A stretch of 64,000 bases of DNA from Draconibacterium sediminis (lineage in GTDB: Bacteria; Bacteroidota; Bacteroidia; Bacteroidales; Prolixibacteraceae), in assembly GCF_000949475.1 (NCBI RefSeq), contig NZ_JRHC01000006.1, positions 124,001 to 188,000 on the forward strand. Direction: 5' to 3'. The position numbers were made by a program, and so were the translations under genes. This document shows, piece after piece, positions 61,176 to 64,000 of the stretch. Each line of letters opens with the position of its first letter. The stretch's first letter is position 1. The notes beneath the pieces are model-generated. The model searched no databases. It had not been told where the DNA came from and was given only the letters and a program-made list of their open reading frames with translations.

Positions 61176-62204
61176 TTACAATTGAGTTCGTGCAAAAGGA
61201 ACGGCATCCTGCCCCGCAAATTCTTTATTCAGGTATTTGTAATAGCCGGTAATGGCAATCATGGCAGCATTATCCATGGTGTATTCAAACTTTGGAATAA
61301 TCAGGTTCCAGCGGTGCTTTTTGGCATTGTCCTGCAAAGCATTGCGAAGCCCTGAATTAGCTGATACACCACCGGCAACCGTAATTTCGTTAACTCCTGT
61401 TTCACGGGCAGCACGTTTCAATTTGCTCAGCAGAATCTCAATAATGGTATGCTGCAACGACGCACAAAGATCGGCCAGGTTTTCTTCCACAAAGTTTTCA
61501 TTCACTTTCAGGTTGTCGCGCAAAAAGTAAAGGAAGTTGGTTTTTAAACCACTAAAACTGTAGTCCAGGCCCGGAATCCGCGGACGCGAAAACTCAAAAC
61601 GGTGCGGATCGCCATCCTTCGCCAAACGATCCACATGCGGACCTCCCGGATAAGGCAAGCCCATAACTTTTGCACATTTATCAAAAGCTTCGCCGGCCGC
61701 ATCATCTATGGTTTGCCCAATCACTTCCATATCCAGATAATCGCGAACAAGAATAATTTGCGAATTACCACCGGAAACCAACAAACACAGAAACGGAAAT
61801 TTCGGCGGGTTAAATTCTACTCCATTTTCTTTGATAAACAGAGCCAGCACATGTCCTTGCAGGTGGTTCACCTCTATCAACGGAATTTTCGATGCCAGCG
61901 AAAAACCCTTTGCAAACGAAGTACCTACCAGCAACGATCCCAACAAGCCCGGGCCACGGGTAAAAGCCACAGCCGAAATTTCTTCACGGTTAATTTCTGC
62001 ACGCTTCATGGCCAGGTCAACCACCGGGATGATATTTTGCTGATGTGCACGCGAGGCCAACTCGGGTACTACCCCGCCATACTCTTCATGTACTTTCTGT
62101 GAAGCCACCACATTCGACAGTATTTCTCCATCGCGAATGATGGCAGCAGAAGTATCGTCGCACGACGATTCGATACCCATTATTATAATTCCTTTCTCAG
62201 CCAT
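61176..62204 (-). CDS. tsaD: tRNA N6-adenosine threonylcarbamoyltransferase
   Basis: 342 residues, the full length of TsaD. 'IIIMGIESSCDDTSAAIIRDG' is the ASKHA phosphate loop. 'EVNHLQGHVLALF' gives the metal-binding HxxxH (His115, His119). 'TRGPGLLGSLLVGTSFAKGF', 'LLVSGGNSQIILV', 'GLPYPGGPHVDRL' and 'VAGGVSANSGLRNAL' are in the canonical order, and 'YTMDNAAMIAITGY' holds the third metal ligand. It makes the t6A37 modification on tRNAs reading ANN codons, with TsaB, TsaC and TsaE. It is essential in most bacteria. It is divergent from the TamB-like gene. Confidence 0.97.
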   Translation of the reverse strand: MAEKGIIIMGIESSCDDTSAAIIRDGEILSNVVASQKVHEEYGGVVPELASRAHQQNIIPVVDLAMKRAEINREEISAVAFTRGPGLLGSLLVGTSFAKGFSLASKIPLIEVNHLQGHVLALFIKENGVEFNPPKFPFLCLLVSGGNSQIILVRDYLDMEVIGQTIDDAAGEAFDKCAKVMGLPYPGGPHVDRLAKDGDPHRFEFSRPRIPGLDYSFSGLKTNFLYFLRDNLKVNENFVEENLADLCASLQHTIIEILLSKLKRAARETGVNEITVAGGVSANSGLRNALQDNAKKHRWNLIIPKFEYTMDNAAMIAITGYYKYLNKEFAGQDAVPFARTQL

Positions 62205-62257
62205 AAAAATCTTCCCTTTTTTACCTTATTAAAACACGATAAACGGTGCCGGGTTTA

Positions 62258-62265
62258 TATCTTTG
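62258..62265 (+). promoter_or_regulatory. -7 promoter box of the TamB-like gene
   Basis: TATCTTTG is a perfect TAnnTTTG element 60 bases upstream of the ATG at 62326. It supports 62326 as the true start, rather than an internal Met after the frame break. Confidence 0.6.
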
Positions 62266-62325
62266 CACTTATTAAAAATAAATAGTTAACAAAACGCGCT
62301 ATCCTTTTCATTTTTATTGATTGAA

Positions 62326-64000
62326 ATGGATTATGTTCGTTCTAAATTTGCAAAACTATTAAAAAAGGCTGGAAAATACTCATTGTTTTGCTGGCAGCAT
62401 TTATAATGTTGTTGGGTGGTGCTTTTGTGCTTATTCAAAACAGTTGGGTGCAAACACAGATCACTCGAAAAATAGCCAAAAATCTTTCGAAAGATTTACA
62501 TACCAACATTACGATTGGCAAAGTTGATATCGGCTTTTTTAAACGCTTAACACTAAAAGATGTTTTAATTGAAGACCAGCATGGTGATACGCTGATTTAC
62601 AGCGAGCAAATTAAAGCGCGGATTGATACCTTAAAAATTAAACACAAACAGGTTGTTTTAAAAGATCTTGATTTTGAAAATAACCGAATATACGTTGCGA
62701 AAGACACTGCCGATGTTTTCAATTTTGGTTTTCTGATAGAAGAATTTGGGGCCAATCCTGAAAAGGACACCCTAAATCCATGGACCTTTGCATGCAGTGC
62801 GTTTAATTTTAAGGACATGCAAATTAGGTATGTAGTAAACGAAAACGTAAGCCACCCGATTATAGATACTCGTAATTTAAACCTGAAAGTTTCTAACTTT
62901 TACTCATTCCGTGATTCGATTGCATTTCGGATTGAAGATTTAAGCGTTGATGCCGGCCCCAACTTACATTTAAAGCAGGCTGCTGCCAACATTACAAACG
63001 TAGGAAAAGTACTCACCGTTGAAAATTTTAACATGGTTAGTAACCATTCGTCGCTTACCAACACCAACATGCGTTTTCAGTTTTACAGCGCCAGAGACTC
63101 AATGAACCGTAGCTTCGACATGGACATTCAAATTGCCGACTCAGAAATTGGCATGCAGGAAATCGGAGCTCTTATTCCTTCGCTTAAAGGAATGCGCGAA
63201 AGAATAAAACTTTCGGGAATTATTTATGGCAGCCTTAACGACCTGAAGGGGAAGAACCTTTACCTGCAAACGGCTAATGAAACCAATGCCTTGCTCGACT
63301 TTTATGTGAACGATCTGCTTGATCCGGCCAATATGTACCTGTTTCTCGATTTAAAAAATTCAAATACAACGTTTGAGGATATCAGCAGTATACGCCTCCC
63401 CAATAGTGCGGCAAATAGTTACATTCGTTTTCCTGAAAGTTTTTACGAGGCTGGCCAACTGCGGTTTAAAGGTAACTTTAGTGGGTTCTTATCCGATTTT
63501 GTAACCTTCGGTACGCTCGAAAGCGAAATGGGCACATTAACAACCGATATATTGGTTATGCCCGAAAAAGAAGGACAGATTTATTATCGGGGAAATCTTT
63601 CAACGGTAAACTTCCATCTCGGAGAACTTTTTAAACTCGAACAGCTGGGAGAAATTACCTTACAAGGATCGGCCGACGGACAATTCAACAAAACCACCGA
63701 GGCTGTTTCGGGTATTTTTAAAGGTACTATCGACAGTATTGAATACAACAACTATAACTACCGGCATCTGTCGATTGATGGAATTTTGCGCGAAAAGATG
63801 TTTGATGGTTTGCTCGAAATTCAGGATCCGAACCTCGATTTCACCTTTATTGGAGAACTTGATTTAAATAATAAAATTCCGCGTTTCGATTTCAACATGA
63901 ATCTGCGACACGCATACACCGGTAACCTGAACTTTACACAAAACTTTCCGGCAACAAACATGTCATTTCAGATGGAAGCCAACTTTACAGGTGATAGAAT
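62326..64000 (+). CDS. TamB/DUF490-like translocation protein, partial, with frame break
   Basis: The ATG at 62326 opens a frame that reads 'MDYVRSKFAKLLKK' and then stops after 26 codons. From the A6 run at 62361-62366 the -1 frame continues openly to the window end: 'GWKILIVLLAAFIMLLGGA' (signal anchor), 'TRKIAKNLSKDLHTNITIGK', 'VDIGFFKRLTLKDVLIEDQ', then long beta-rich AsmA/TamB-type sequence. The join is at A AAA AAG, a classic slippery heptamer in the right phase; a seventh A would also repair the frame. TamB homologues bridge the inner and outer membranes and move lipids or help barrel assembly. About 545 codons are visible; the C-terminal DUF490 domain lies beyond the edge. Confidence 0.8.

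Overview
The window looks like chromosomal DNA of a member of the phylum Bacteroidota. The reasons are a SusC/SusD pair, promoters with the TAnnTTTG -7 element, weak or absent Shine-Dalgarno sequences, and many families typical of the phylum (DUF5686, DUF3078, DUF4251, DUF6261, HYC_CC_PP, DUF349). The low GC content and the mix of genes would suit a marine or sediment Bacteroidia such as the Marinilabiliales, but that placement is inference.

Region 1 (1-19.7 kb) is the most interesting part. All genes lie on the minus strand. At its centre are two tandem 889-residue MalT-like STAND/LuxR regulators. Around them are three transcription units: a seven-gene enzyme operon (19583 to 13341), an eleven-gene operon (7769 to 480), and a third gene running off the left edge (321 to 1). 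Each unit is preceded by the same three-half-site array, AATCACCC-N4-AATCACCC-N4-GGGTGATT in the direction of transcription (the third copy slightly degenerate). In all three cases the array ends exactly 19 bases before a -7-like box. The two regulators have almost identical DNA-binding ends and diverged sensor regions. I read this as a two-input regulon controlling hydrolases, methyltransferases, a nitroreductase, a Rossmann reductase, amidohydrolases and small membrane proteins. Its substrate is not evident.

Region 2 (20-32 kb) holds single genes: a Tat-exported Gfo/Idh/MocA oxidoreductase, an acidic DUF349 protein, a damaged low-molecular-weight phosphatase/ArsC relic, Xaa-Pro aminopeptidase, a cytidylate-kinase-like protein, a DUF1080-PHP fusion lipoprotein, an MlrC/M81-like lipoprotein and a radical SAM protein. 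Most are closed by clear hairpin terminators.

Region 3 (32-44 kb) holds a DUF6261 gene, a seven-unit 42-bp tandem repeat, an MFS transporter with 8-bp tandem repeats in its upstream region, a class C beta-lactamase-like serine hydrolase, a VOC protein, a metal-linked set (HYC_CC_PP protein, TonB receptor, HMA protein), an M49-like peptidase and fabI. A 145-bp repeat occurs in inverted orientation at 37.3 and 44.1 kb.

Region 4 (44-64 kb) holds a SusC/SusD/lipoprotein operon, a degenerate M23 protein, DUF4268, AHSA1, DUF3078, CYTH, HD and DUF5686 proteins, an acyltransferase with a B3/B4 protein, a possible small RNA, DUF4251, sfsA, tsaD and the start of a TamB-like giant protein. The TamB-like reading frame is broken at an A AAA AAG slippery sequence.
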